From a virus: a DNA stretch of 64,000 nucleotides. The notes beneath the pieces were generated by a model. It worked only from the letters and a program-made list of their open reading frames with translations, had not been told where the DNA came from and did not search any database. Positions 47,357 to 55,152 of the stretch are shown here, piece by piece. Position numbers and translations under genes: made by a program. Where the stretch lies: positions 33,523 to 97,522 of the IMG/VR virus record IMGVR_UViG_3300048597_000133. One strand, written 5' to 3'. Numbering within the stretch: the stretch's first letter is position 1; every line of letters begins with the position of its first letter.

Positions 47357-47640
47357 CTAGTGTCAGTGCGTGTGAGCTAAAGAGGCTCACCTACCGACTA
47401 TCCTCTCTAGAGGCCCTGGAGTTCCTGATATTGGCTCCTTATTGGAGTCGTTAAGCTAAGGATTTATCGCTTTACCTCAGCGCAGGCCAGGGTCAGGAGC
47501 ACTTATATATCCCCCGTTAAATCCTTCCACTCGATGGCGACAAGTTTCTGGTGGGATGACACCTCTGTTCAGTCAGAGAACCTACTACGAGGCTGGTGCC
47601 TTGTTTTGCATGGAATATATAAATTTTAGCTTAAAGAAAA
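47357..47640 (-). ncRNA. putative group I intron core, apparently not inside a gene
   Basis: The minus-strand RNA contains the hallmark P7 pairing: R-like CTTAACGACTCC (CGACT at 47446-47450) and S-like GAGGATAGTCGG (AGTCG at 47395-47399). Before R lies a perfect 8-bp pairing AAGGATTT/AAATCCTT (47519-47526 with 47458-47465). A hairpin CCTCT..AGAGG fits P8 and GTGAGC..GCTCAC fits P9. The gap of more than 300 bases holds no ORF. No flanking gene is interrupted, and no exon can be shown. Confidence 0.5.
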
Positions 47641-47693
47641 TCAGGATGTCTACCTTAAAACTAAGCTATAAGTGTAGTGTTTGAGTTTGAACT

Positions 47694-47888
47694 ATGAAGC
47701 GTTTAGCATTCTTTTACGTGTTGGCTGACGTCCTTATTATCTTGCTGGCTTTGTACATCTATAAGGACGATGTAGAGCATTGGGCTGACTATTTGTTTTG
47801 TTATACCATTGGCATGATGTTGAGTGGCACCTTCTACAACCTAAAGATGCGGCATGTTAAAGGCGAGTTAGAAGCTGCCGACTCTTAG
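47694..47888 (+). CDS. small membrane protein
   Basis: A 64-residue protein with two membrane segments (LAFFYVLADVLIILLALYIY, residues 3-22, and YLFCYTIGMMLSGTFY near 35-50) and a charged tail. Plus strand, opposite to its neighbours. No family recognised. Possible anti-host or superinfection-exclusion role is only speculation. Confidence 0.6.
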   Translation: MKRLAFFYVLADVLIILLALYIYKDDVEHWADYLFCYTIGMMLSGTFYNLKMRHVKGELEAADS

Positions 47889-47890
47889 TT

Positions 47891-47968
47891 TTAACGGGGG
47901 AGTGATGGGAGTGGGATGTAGAATGCAGTGTCTTCTACTGTGTAGTTGAGCTCACTTCTATCAGACAT
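47891..47968 (-). CDS. very small ORF (25 aa)
   Basis: Hand-translated MSDRSELNYTVEDTAFYI... ending PSLPR. No family recognised and no ribosome-binding site seen, so doubtful. Convergent with the membrane protein gene. Confidence 0.3.
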   Translation of the reverse strand: MSDRSELNYTVEDTAFYIPLPSLPR

Positions 47969-48007
47969 AGAGTAAAGTTTATTGTCTTGTTCAGCGTTGG
48001 GCTGATT

Positions 48008-48442
48008 TTAAGCATCCAACCACTCAAATAAATAGTCCAAGACTTGAGGTGTGACCTTTACTTCTTTATTATCAAAACAAAGAGAGTAGGCGTTGTCTCC
48101 CCACTCCATCCACGCTGTGTAGATATTTGTGCCCCAATCAAAAGACCAGCCACTTTTCTGTAGAAGGTTAAAGCAGAGCATATAGTGCTCATAGTCTAAC
48201 TTCTCATGGTCAAAGCACTTAGTGTATATCTGCCTTACGGTTTCGACGATGTTTTTATACCAAGTTTCACTGTAGTCGTCGCAATACGTGGTTAGATCAC
48301 ACAGTAGCTCGCCAACAGTCCAGACTTTTAATTTATAAGGAATGTCTTCTTTTTGGTCTTCTTCAGCCTGACAGCACCTAAAGGTCACTATAACCTCTTC
48401 GTATTCTTTGTTTAATGCCTGGAACAGTTCTTGTTTGGTCAT
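48008..48442 (-). CDS. hypothetical protein
   Basis: A 144-residue protein, MTKQELFQALNKEYEEVIV start. WTVGELLCDLTTYCDD and AWMEWGDNAYSLCFDN. Overlaps the upstream gene by 4 nt (ATGA). No family recognised. Confidence 0.6.
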   Translation of the reverse strand: MTKQELFQALNKEYEEVIVTFRCCQAEEDQKEDIPYKLKVWTVGELLCDLTTYCDDYSETWYKNIVETVRQIYTKCFDHEKLDYEHYMLCFNLLQKSGWSFDWGTNIYTAWMEWGDNAYSLCFDNKEVKVTPQVLDYLFEWLDA

Positions 48443-48915
48443 TTCATCTTAATGTAGTGTTCAGCTACGAATAAAGCAGTTTTGGTTAAGTTCTGTACGA
48501 CGTAGCCTAAATCTTTATAACTACTAACTGCGTCGCTGTAGTCCACAAAAGGACTCAAGTCGAAACAATGACCACAGTCAAAGCCCACCCATTCTTCGAT
48601 CTCAGGTTCTCCTACCTGTGGTCGGTATACTCCTAAAGTGCTCTCGCGGTAGGTCACGCCTCCGTGAAAGGGGAGCTCTCCTGCAACGGCTCTTGGCAGC
48701 CCTAGATAACCACACCAGAACCCAAGGCTAGAGTGCCGCCACATCACACAGACAATGTTTTCCTGGGGCATAAACCATTGTAGATAGTCTGGTTCATTGG
48801 ACCATATACCCTGTTGATGCTGCTCTTTTACTTTTTGCAAGTGGGAGTCCCACAGAACGTTAGCGACTTTAAACTTTGCTTCGGTTAAGGCGCTGAATTC
48901 TTTTAACTCTTTCAT
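48439..48915 (-). CDS. hypothetical protein
   Basis: About 158 residues from MKELKEFSALTEAKFKV; ATG 48915 lies 4 nt after the preceding stop and is preferred to 49047. YGYLGLPRAVAGELPFHGGVTY-like middle (GYLGLPRAV...HGGVTY) and FDCGHCFD follow. This pattern recurs in phage proteins of unknown function. Confidence 0.6.
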   Translation of the reverse strand: MKELKEFSALTEAKFKVANVLWDSHLQKVKEQHQQGIWSNEPDYLQWFMPQENIVCVMWRHSSLGFWCGYLGLPRAVAGELPFHGGVTYRESTLGVYRPQVGEPEIEEWVGFDCGHCFDLSPFVDYSDAVSSYKDLGYVVQNLTKTALFVAEHYIKMK

Positions 48916-48919
48916 ATTT

Positions 48920-49111
48920 CTAACACCCCTTAGTATTGTAGATAAAACCTTGACTGTGTGCTCTACGGTGTTTTTCAGTTTCTTTAATAGAGTATCGCCT
49001 CGCTGCACTGTAAGAGTTAAATGACTTTGAGTAATATTCATGCCCATTTGGGAGTGTGATTACTGCATGATACTTCCCATCCTCGTAAAAGGCTCTTCTA
49101 AGTTTTTTCAT
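48920..49111 (-). CDS. small hypothetical protein (63 aa)
   Basis: A basic protein, MKKLRRAFYEDGKYHAVI, with YSKSFNSYSAARRYSIKE. Resembles small nucleic-acid or phage accessory proteins; not recognised. Ends with AHSQGFIYNTKGC. Confidence 0.55.
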   Translation of the reverse strand: MKKLRRAFYEDGKYHAVITLPNGHEYYSKSFNSYSAARRYSIKETEKHRRAHSQGFIYNTKGC

Positions 49112-49299
49112 TTGATGTTGAGGTGATTAGATAGATTAATCTCTTCTACAGTCTCATTACCGCAGCAGTGGTCCAAGGCTCTATCTCTACTCTTATAAAG
49201 CTGGGCATCTCTTAAGTCGTTGGTATAAGATTCTTTAAAACCCGCTTTAGTGACCCACCCTCCAGGAGGATGAACACGACGAATAGCATAATAAATCAT
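49108..49299 (-). CDS. small hypothetical protein (63 aa)
   Basis: MIYYAIRRVHPPGGWVTK start, then YTNDLRDAQLYKSRDRALDH. The 'DLRDAQLY...AL' pattern occurs in small phage proteins of unknown role. Overlaps next gene by 4 nt. Confidence 0.55.
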   Translation of the reverse strand: MIYYAIRRVHPPGGWVTKAGFKESYTNDLRDAQLYKSRDRALDHCCGNETVEEINLSNHLNIK

Positions 49300-49314
49300 T
49301 CCTTGTTATGTTTC

Positions 49315-49785
49315 CTAATTAACGTTTTCTAGGCAAGCCTGCACCCTTCTTTGGTATTCTTCTTCGACTAGCTGCTTAACCTCTTCTAGGTTGTAGCCAT
49401 CTACCCAGTGGTCGTTCACCAAGTACTCGCAATGCCATGCAGCTATATCGAGGTTGTACTTTGGATTGTCTTCATTACCTTTCCACGAGATACGGAACGC
49501 CCCAAAAGGGCTTTCAGCGATCACGTAGCTATAGGACCCTTTGCTGCCTCTCTTTCTGGGCTCAGACCATTCTAAGGGTCTAACATTAGGCTTAGGGGGA
49601 ATTACAGTGTTCTGATAGCCATCAAGAGTGTCAGAGTACCACGTCTGGTTGATGCCGGCGCCTGTAGTGTTAACTATTAAAGATGTTGTGTCTGATAAGT
49701 CCAGTGTGGAGTCTTCTGTTAATAAGACTATTCCTTGCAGCTTATCTGAAGTAAGAGATGTTGGGTCCATTGATGTGTTTTCCAT
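49315..49785 (-). CDS. conserved phage protein (PFGxxxIxW family), long form
   Basis: A 156-residue protein. The last 95 residues (VRPLEWSEPRKR, ESPFGAFRISW, VKQLVEEEYQRRVQACL) parallel the gene at 27082-27357. The N-terminal 60 residues (NTSMDPTSLTSDKLQGIVLL) are extra and not recognised. Confidence 0.62.
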   Translation of the reverse strand: MENTSMDPTSLTSDKLQGIVLLTEDSTLDLSDTTSLIVNTTGAGINQTWYSDTLDGYQNTVIPPKPNVRPLEWSEPRKRGSKGSYSYVIAESPFGAFRISWKGNEDNPKYNLDIAAWHCEYLVNDHWVDGYNLEEVKQLVEEEYQRRVQACLENVN

Positions 49786-49788
49786 AGT

Positions 49789-50226
49789 TTAATTCTTAAA
49801 GGCGACGATATCGTGGTCAGTAGGTAGGCGTTTATTGTGATAGACGTGCCCAGAGTCGATACGAGATACAAAACGGGGCCGTACTTTGCCGTGCTCTAAG
49901 TTGATGATTAAGTAGTCCATACCGGCACGTTTAGCTTTGTTGACCAACTCACAAAAGTGGGAGCCAAAACCAGCCTCTCTCATAATGAGATAGACATCAT
50001 AGTCTAATGCCCGGTCATCGTCTAGTTCGGCAAAGACCCGCCCCAAAGTAATTCGAACTGATTCATTCTCGGTGAACCAGTCGAAGTCTATGTAGGCTTC
50101 ACTACTGAGACTGCAGTGTTCTACTGTTAATTCTTTGCAGAGTAGGTCCCAATCCTCTTCAGGAATGTGTAGCCAGGATACTATACCTACCGGCAGGCTT
50201 TCTATTTTTGTCAATTTACAATCCAT
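49789..50226 (-). CDS. hypothetical protein
   Basis: About 145 residues from MDCKLTKIESLPVGIVSW. ATG 50226 overlaps the upstream stop by 11 nt and is preferred to 50292. The C-terminus HNKRLPTDHDIVAFKN and LIMREAGFGSHFCELV are visible; no family recognised. Confidence 0.55.
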   Translation of the reverse strand: MDCKLTKIESLPVGIVSWLHIPEEDWDLLCKELTVEHCSLSSEAYIDFDWFTENESVRITLGRVFAELDDDRALDYDVYLIMREAGFGSHFCELVNKAKRAGMDYLIINLEHGKVRPRFVSRIDSGHVYHNKRLPTDHDIVAFKN

Positions 50227-50527
50227 TTGGGTAATCTCCCATAAACCAACAAAGACATTTCTCTTTCCTTGAGTCAGCTCGATATTCAGCAATAGCTGGC
50301 GCTACTAACTCTGCATAGAAGTGTGGACTTGGAGTAAACCATATAGTTTTATCTTCTTTCTTCATGTTTGTAACTATATCCCCAGTCTTTATCAGCTTTG
50401 ATACTTCTCCCCAATGTGCTAATCCCCATAACTTTATAGACTTCCAATCTTGTCCGTCGTGGAACTCAACATATCGACGCGCTAATTCTCTTGCTGTAAC
50501 ACACTTAAGTCTAGAATGTTTAACCAT
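50216..50527 (-). CDS. hypothetical protein
   Basis: About 103 residues from MVKHSRLKCVTARELARR. The ATG at 50527 is preferred to the TTG at 50533. KLIKTGDIVTNMKKED suggests a small alpha/beta fold. No family recognised. Confidence 0.55.
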   Translation of the reverse strand: MVKHSRLKCVTARELARRYVEFHDGQDWKSIKLWGLAHWGEVSKLIKTGDIVTNMKKEDKTIWFTPSPHFYAELVAPAIAEYRADSRKEKCLCWFMGDYPNGL

Positions 50528-50529
50528 AA

Positions 50530-50700
50530 TCAAATGCGGCGGTCAAGTTCGTCTTCTAGCATCTGTTCGAACATAGTATCCTGCACTCCTTTAGCTTGCA
50601 ATCTCCTATAACTGCGATATAAGTCTCTAAGTTCTCGCATCGGTAGAGCTTTTATATCTTTGCGTACCTCATTAAAAGTACGTCCACGAAATTTAATCAT
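50530..50700 (-). CDS. small hypothetical protein (56 aa)
   Basis: Hand-translated: MIKFRGRTFNEVRKDIK, ALPMRELRDLYRSYRRL, ending EDELDRRI. Basic helical. Its stop overlaps the next start region. No family recognised. Confidence 0.55.
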   Translation of the reverse strand: MIKFRGRTFNEVRKDIKALPMRELRDLYRSYRRLQAKGVQDTMFEQMLEDELDRRI

Positions 50701-50713
50701 GAAAATGCCTCTT

Positions 50714-51598
50714 TTAATCAGCTAAAACGTCACTAAAATCAAAAGTCTCAAACTCATCAACCATCTCTACTAGTTCAGCGTTATATTTATCCCAAATCTG
50801 CGATGCAGTAATCTGTACGTCATATCCGTCTTTCATCAAAGACCTAACCAGCCACTTCAGTCCATTAAATGTAAATCTAGTTGATTGAGTTGTACGCGTA
50901 TTACCGTAGTTATCGTTCCAAGTAGTGGTAACTACGATAGCCCATTCTGCTTCAATAGCTCTACGGTAAGGGACCGGTGCGCCCTGAACTAAAAAGTTCT
51001 TTTCCCGTAGGTACTTGATAAGATTGTTACGCCCCAATTTCTTAATGTTGAGGGCATCCGCTACCTGCTTTAAGGTAAGACAAGAGTCATCGCTAGTTAT
51101 AGCGCGGTATGTAGTAAGAGTTTCTTCCGCTTCAACTAGCTTGTTGGAGTAGAAGTCTGTTTGGGCTTCTAGGATTCTATTTTTGGCCGCCAGTTGTAGT
51201 TTTTCTTCTTCGGCGGCTACTAAGGACTTAAGAGCCGATAGATAGTCTTGTGGTAATGAGAGAGATACAGAACCAGTAGTTAATAGTTCCTCTACCCAAG
51301 TATCTACTTGAACAGCGAATTGTGGGGAGCACCATTGAGCGAAACGCAAACACACCCGACGATGAGCCCAAGTACCCTGTTCTTCAGGTACGCCACCTTG
51401 TTTAACTTGAATAATTTCCGTTGCGGGGATGCCCGTAACGCTCTCTAGCTCTGCGATATACTCTATAACAGACGTTTGACGTAGCCAATCATTGACTCTT
51501 TTGCCTGTAGCTTTAGCCATATCGGTGAGACTACCATATTGGTCATCTTGTCGAAAACGAATAGTTTTGTCATTCCAAGTTTTGATGATGTTATCCAT
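50714..51598 (-). CDS. KilA-N/antirepressor-like protein
   Basis: A 294-residue protein. Residues 20-105 are a KilA-N domain (YGSLTDMAKATGKRVNDWLRQ, TGIP, QGTWAHRRVCLRFAQWCSPQF). After a coiled-coil linker, residues 165-260 are a KilAC/ANT-like DNA-binding domain (LTLKQVADALNI, LIKYLREKNFLVQG). This is the structure of phage antirepressors. A hairpin with T-tail lies 27 nt before its start. Confidence 0.8.
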   Translation of the reverse strand: MDNIIKTWNDKTIRFRQDDQYGSLTDMAKATGKRVNDWLRQTSVIEYIAELESVTGIPATEIIQVKQGGVPEEQGTWAHRRVCLRFAQWCSPQFAVQVDTWVEELLTTGSVSLSLPQDYLSALKSLVAAEEEKLQLAAKNRILEAQTDFYSNKLVEAEETLTTYRAITSDDSCLTLKQVADALNIKKLGRNNLIKYLREKNFLVQGAPVPYRRAIEAEWAIVVTTTWNDNYGNTRTTQSTRFTFNGLKWLVRSLMKDGYDVQITASQIWDKYNAELVEMVDEFETFDFSDVLAD

Positions 51599-51624
51599 AA
51601 TTATCCGTTTGTGTGTTCAATAAA

Positions 51625-51652
51625 AACGCCCACTGTAGAAACAGTAGGCGTT
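51625..51652 (-). terminator. terminator-like hairpin
   Basis: 12-bp stem AACGCCTACTGT/ACAGTGGGCGTT (minus strand, one G.T), 4-nt loop, followed by TTTTATTG. Good intrinsic terminator after the RlpA-like gene. Confidence 0.8.
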
Positions 51653-51677
51653 CAATAATAGAGGTAGTGTGACGCGT

Positions 51678-52037
51678 TTATAGCTTGGTAACCCTTACCG
51701 ACACACGACCTTGTCGCAATGGTGCAATACGTTGGAATGCTGCTCGGCTAAGGTCGATACTACAATTCCCGCAACGGTCTGTAATGGTGACCACCACAGA
51801 CTTACCATTAGCTGGATTAGTTACCCTTACCCTGGTACCCAATCGATAATGATTAGAAGCAGCAGTCATAGCATTGGGGTTATAAGGACGTCCATTAGCT
51901 TTAGTGCGCCCCGCTAAACTGGGGTGGTAATAAGTCGCACTGGCACGACGCCCAGCCTCCGCTGGTAACATAGGGCATAGTATAGCCATAAGACTTACTA
52001 AGACGGTGGCTTGGGCAAATTGTTTAATCGTTGACAT
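51678..52037 (-). CDS. RlpA-like exported double-psi beta-barrel protein
   Basis: A 119-residue protein. Residues 1-28 are a signal peptide (FAQATVLVSLMAILCPMLPAEA). The rest matches RlpA/DPBB: TAASNHYRLGTRVRVTN, VVTITDRCG and IDLSRAAFQRIAPLRQGRVSVRV; the catalytic Asp in TDRCG is present. RlpA proteins are lytic transglycosylases on naked glycan. Here an auxiliary lysis or septum function is possible. Being exported through Sec is unusual for phage lysis proteins. Confidence 0.8.
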   Translation of the reverse strand: MSTIKQFAQATVLVSLMAILCPMLPAEAGRRASATYYHPSLAGRTKANGRPYNPNAMTAASNHYRLGTRVRVTNPANGKSVVVTITDRCGNCSIDLSRAAFQRIAPLRQGRVSVRVTKL

Positions 52038-52067
52038 TAATCACTATTGAATTCGACATTGGTGCCG

Positions 52068-53432
52068 CTACTTCATTCGTTGAGCAACGGCGCGGGCTAG
52101 CTCAGACCTCACTGAATCTAATAAGGTTAGATGGGCAAAGCCTGAGTAGCCGCGCATACGTTCGGTGGTGACAGCCAGACCATTACTGAATTCATCCATG
52201 AACTTGGCAGCTTCCTGATCTATCTGCTCCACGTCACCTAATAAAATTAGCTTAGAACCCTCCCCGATTCGAGTTGCTATTGTTTTTGCCTCCGCCGGCG
52301 GCACATTCTGCATCTCATCTAGTACAATTATACTGTTGCGCCAAGTTACTCCTCTAATATAGGTAAGGCTAACAGCTTCCACTGGTCCATCGGGGTTAGT
52401 ATCGGACTTAAGGTAGATATCATAAGGGTTTAAGCCTACCATGCGGTTCTTCTGATTCTTATCAGTCTTAGCTAACTGGTTAAGACATCCGTACAAACCA
52501 GCTAACCAAGGGTCAGTCTTTTCCTTGATATTACCTGGGAGCCAGGGCGGTTTATCGCCAACCCCTACCTCCTTACGACCAATGATAATGGTCTCGTATA
52601 ACCCTAAGTTCTGACATTGATGAAGAGCTGCGGCTAAAGCCAATAAAGTCTTACCAGACCCCGCTTGACCAACCAAGGACATCATAGTGACTTTAGGGTC
52701 TAATAAGAGTTCTAAGGCATATTTCTGCTCAGAATTTAACGGTTGAATGCCTGTGACTTTCAGACCGTTATGGGTACTGATAACAGATAAGCGGTTTTTA
52801 GACTCGTCATAACGAGTAAGAGCTTGACGCCCAGTAGACCCCATTAAGGTTACACATTCGTTATGTGTTAGCCCTTTTAGTTGTTTTAAGGTTAAGTCAC
52901 CTAATGAGTCTACGAGAATAGACTTGTTAGGGTCAGACCATAACTCCATAAGTTCGTCATCAGACTCACAGCATACAGCGCGGTGGCCTGTGTAAATGGC
53001 TTCTACCCGTTCATTACGGTAGTCCTCAGCGAGTATCCCTCTAGTGCGGGCCGCTACTCTTAGCCCCAGGTCTTTGCTAACTACAATAGCGCCGGGGCAT
53101 TGTTGACTATACTCTATTAACTTGACGTCACCGTAACCATCTAAGGCACTTAAACCAGCTCCGGCACCTAAGACAAGACAACCGCCGTCATCATGCAGCG
53201 GAATGTTAGGTAAAGAGTCAAAGTATTGAAGGCTTAGTTTGTCTAGATGTCTGGTGACCTGGCGGCTATTTTTGCCAATTATGCCCGGGCTATTTTTCTT
53301 TTTATCTAGCTCATATAGGACAATCTCTGGGATGTGTACCTCATTGTCCTTGAACTTAAACAAAGCCTCGGGGTCATGGAGCAACACCGAGGTATCTAAG
53401 ATGTATCGCTTTTTCTTAGTCGAGCTCATCAC
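52068..53432 (-). CDS. phoH: PIN-PhoH fusion protein
   Basis: A 454-residue protein. Residues 8-130: PIN-like nuclease domain (YILDTSVLLHDPEAL, acidic residues D-T-S). Residues 230-454: PhoH ATPase with Walker A GQAGSGKTLLALAAAL near 252 and Walker B IIVLDEMQNV near 375. Full-length PIN-PhoH (PhoH2) proteins couple RNA cleavage to RNA unwinding in bacteria. PhoH is common in cyanophages. Start at 53432 chosen for in-frame MMSSTKK. Confidence 0.85.
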   Translation of the reverse strand: MMSSTKKKRYILDTSVLLHDPEALFKFKDNEVHIPEIVLYELDKKKNSPGIIGKNSRQVTRHLDKLSLQYFDSLPNIPLHDDGGCLVLGAGAGLSALDGYGDVKLIEYSQQCPGAIVVSKDLGLRVAARTRGILAEDYRNERVEAIYTGHRAVCCESDDELMELWSDPNKSILVDSLGDLTLKQLKGLTHNECVTLMGSTGRQALTRYDESKNRLSVISTHNGLKVTGIQPLNSEQKYALELLLDPKVTMMSLVGQAGSGKTLLALAAALHQCQNLGLYETIIIGRKEVGVGDKPPWLPGNIKEKTDPWLAGLYGCLNQLAKTDKNQKNRMVGLNPYDIYLKSDTNPDGPVEAVSLTYIRGVTWRNSIIVLDEMQNVPPAEAKTIATRIGEGSKLILLGDVEQIDQEAAKFMDEFSNGLAVTTERMRGYSGFAHLTLLDSVRSELARAVAQRMK

Positions 53433-53461
53433 AGGGGCATTGTAAAATAAGGAACCTATAG

Positions 53462-54118
53462 CTAACCTAGGTCAGCAGCAGCGTATACTACAGGGAATTG
53501 CTCTTTAAAGATACTTGCGGCGGCTAAGGCCACTTCACGATGTTCTAACTGGGTAGAAGGGTCACAACGTACCTTAAAATAATGTACCCAACTACGTACC
53601 GACCCCTTCATATATAACCTGGTTTTAGTTCCGGTAGGCAATAATGTCCGGGCACATTCCTTGGCTACACCAGAGTCTAACGCCGCCCTATACAAGGCAT
53701 ACGCCCTATCCCAATTGTGCGCTTGTGCCTCTAGAAAATCAGCCTTTACCTTATCCGGTAAGTCATCTATAGAATTCTGCCTGTTTTTATGGTCTTGCCG
53801 CCGTGCGCCGTACTCCTCATAATCAAAAGCTTCTGAATACCTCTGAGAATGCATCTGAAATACAAACGTTCTGTGTCTGATAAGTTGGGTAGCAATAGAG
53901 ATGCTAGTAATTATCTCTAGGGTCATATCAATCTGTTCTAGCACTGACCAATGGGACCCACGAATGCAATATCGTAGCAGCTTCTCATAATCAGGGTTTT
54001 CTTGATTAGGGCTACTGACACGAGCACAATACGCCATCAACCCTTCAGGGGTGGGCACTGTACCGTCTTCAAAAGCAAAACAAGGTTTAGTTACAGCAAT
54101 AAGTCTGACAGAAGGCAT
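53462..54118 (-). CDS. thyX: flavin-dependent thymidylate synthase ThyX
   Basis: A 218-residue enzyme making dTMP from dUMP with folate and FAD. Signature RHRTFVFQMHSQRYSE (ThyX motif RHRxxS variant; FVF replaces the usual serine segment), then ECARTLLPTGTKTRLYMKGSVRSWVHYFKVR with the conserved ARxxLP and the Gly-x-x-Arg-x-Trp-x-His segment. ATG 54118 follows the preceding stop by 7 nt; ATG 54163 would overlap. Confidence 0.88.
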   Translation of the reverse strand: MPSVRLIAVTKPCFAFEDGTVPTPEGLMAYCARVSSPNQENPDYEKLLRYCIRGSHWSVLEQIDMTLEIITSISIATQLIRHRTFVFQMHSQRYSEAFDYEEYGARRQDHKNRQNSIDDLPDKVKADFLEAQAHNWDRAYALYRAALDSGVAKECARTLLPTGTKTRLYMKGSVRSWVHYFKVRCDPSTQLEHREVALAAASIFKEQFPVVYAAADLG

Positions 54119-54125
54119 AAGACAG

Positions 54126-54755
54126 TTAACAGTAGAGGGCGTTATTGAAGGCAGGCTCTCCAAAGAGATTCTGCCCGATTAATTCTTCTAGCTTAGCGGC
54201 GGCAATAGCACAATAAGCCTCGGGGTCATTATAGTCGTTGTTAATGGTTAGAAACTTAACACCACGCGACTCAAAAGACTCACGGTCGATATATTGTCTA
54301 GAATCACCATCAAAAGAACAACCAGGGCGGTGAATCTGAACAATAGTTATCTGTCTAGGGTTGAAGTTATTCAACAAAGGCTCGACTTCTTCGCCAAAAC
54401 CTCCATCACTAACCACAAAGACATTATTGTCATGGTAAGGATGCCGTTTGATTTCCCCTATCAGCTGGAGACCAAAGAAGTCTTTACCGTGAAAGCGCTT
54501 GATATAACCTTCAGAGATGTTGATATAGGCTTGGCGCGGCGTCAAACCTAAGAACTCTGTCAACTTCTGGTCTTTGAGTGACTCATAAGCTGCAGGATGC
54601 TGGTCTGGAGTGTTATAAAACCGGTGGGTAATCTTCTTCAGCTCATTAGCGAACTTGATGTGGATTACATAAGGCTTATGTAATTCTACAAGGTGACTAG
54701 CTAAGAGGTCTTTACCAGAGCGCGGAGGACCGTTAAGGATAATGATTTGTTTCAT
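54126..54755 (-). CDS. deoxynucleoside monophosphate kinase
   Basis: A 209-residue P-loop kinase, Walker A NGPPRSGKD at 8-16, resembling T4 gp1-type deoxynucleotide monophosphate kinases. It converts dNMPs to dNDPs and sits directly before ThyX, fitting the dTMP pathway. VSDGGFGEEVEPLL and RDSRQYIDRESFESRG-like segments are further family-like features (here DSRQYIDRESF). Confidence 0.75.
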   Translation of the reverse strand: MKQIIILNGPPRSGKDLLASHLVELHKPYVIHIKFANELKKITHRFYNTPDQHPAAYESLKDQKLTEFLGLTPRQAYINISEGYIKRFHGKDFFGLQLIGEIKRHPYHDNNVFVVSDGGFGEEVEPLLNNFNPRQITIVQIHRPGCSFDGDSRQYIDRESFESRGVKFLTINNDYNDPEAYCAIAAAKLEELIGQNLFGEPAFNNALYC

Positions 54756-55108
54756 CAGTTGTTGGTGGCGGCTGCGCTTTTTACTTGGAGCTCTTTATTG
54801 ATCAGACTCATTTGCTCATCAATAATGGCACAAACTACAAATTCGTCTGAGCGCATTTTTCTTACTAGACCAACAATTTTATCCTTCTGGTCTTGAAGCA
54901 CTTCGTTTAAAGGACGACCCATTAAATCGCTAATGGCGTGGGCTGCGCTGAATACCTCACCAGTTTCACGGTCTTTAGCCGTCATATGATTGGTGAATAG
55001 GTCTTCTAAGGTGGCCAGCACTTGGAGTGCCACCTGGTCATCATCACTACGGGTAACGAAATCTAATTCTAGTTCTGCGGCGAGACTGGGCTTGGTTTTA
55101 TCAGACAT
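54755..55108 (-). CDS. hypothetical protein
   Basis: A 117-residue, helical acidic protein between pol N-half and the dNMP kinase; its stop overlaps the next ATG. MGRPLNEVLQDQKDKIVGLV in the middle. No family recognised. Confidence 0.55.
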   Translation of the reverse strand: MSDKTKPSLAAELELDFVTRSDDDQVALQVLATLEDLFTNHMTAKDRETGEVFSAAHAISDLMGRPLNEVLQDQKDKIVGLVRKMRSDEFVVCAIIDEQMSLINKELQVKSAAATNN

Positions 55109-55152
55109 TACTTTTATCGGTTGGGTTGTGGTTTAGTTTAGCTTATTATCGT

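Noticed and set aside
47357-47640. HEARO/IscB-type omegaRNA for the structured RNA
   Set aside because: The associated HNH protein is small and has no RuvC or PLMP-like domain; the P7-like pairing favours a group I fold.
47357-47640. tmRNA or RNase P RNA
   Set aside because: None of the conserved tmRNA ends or RNase P core sequences are visible.
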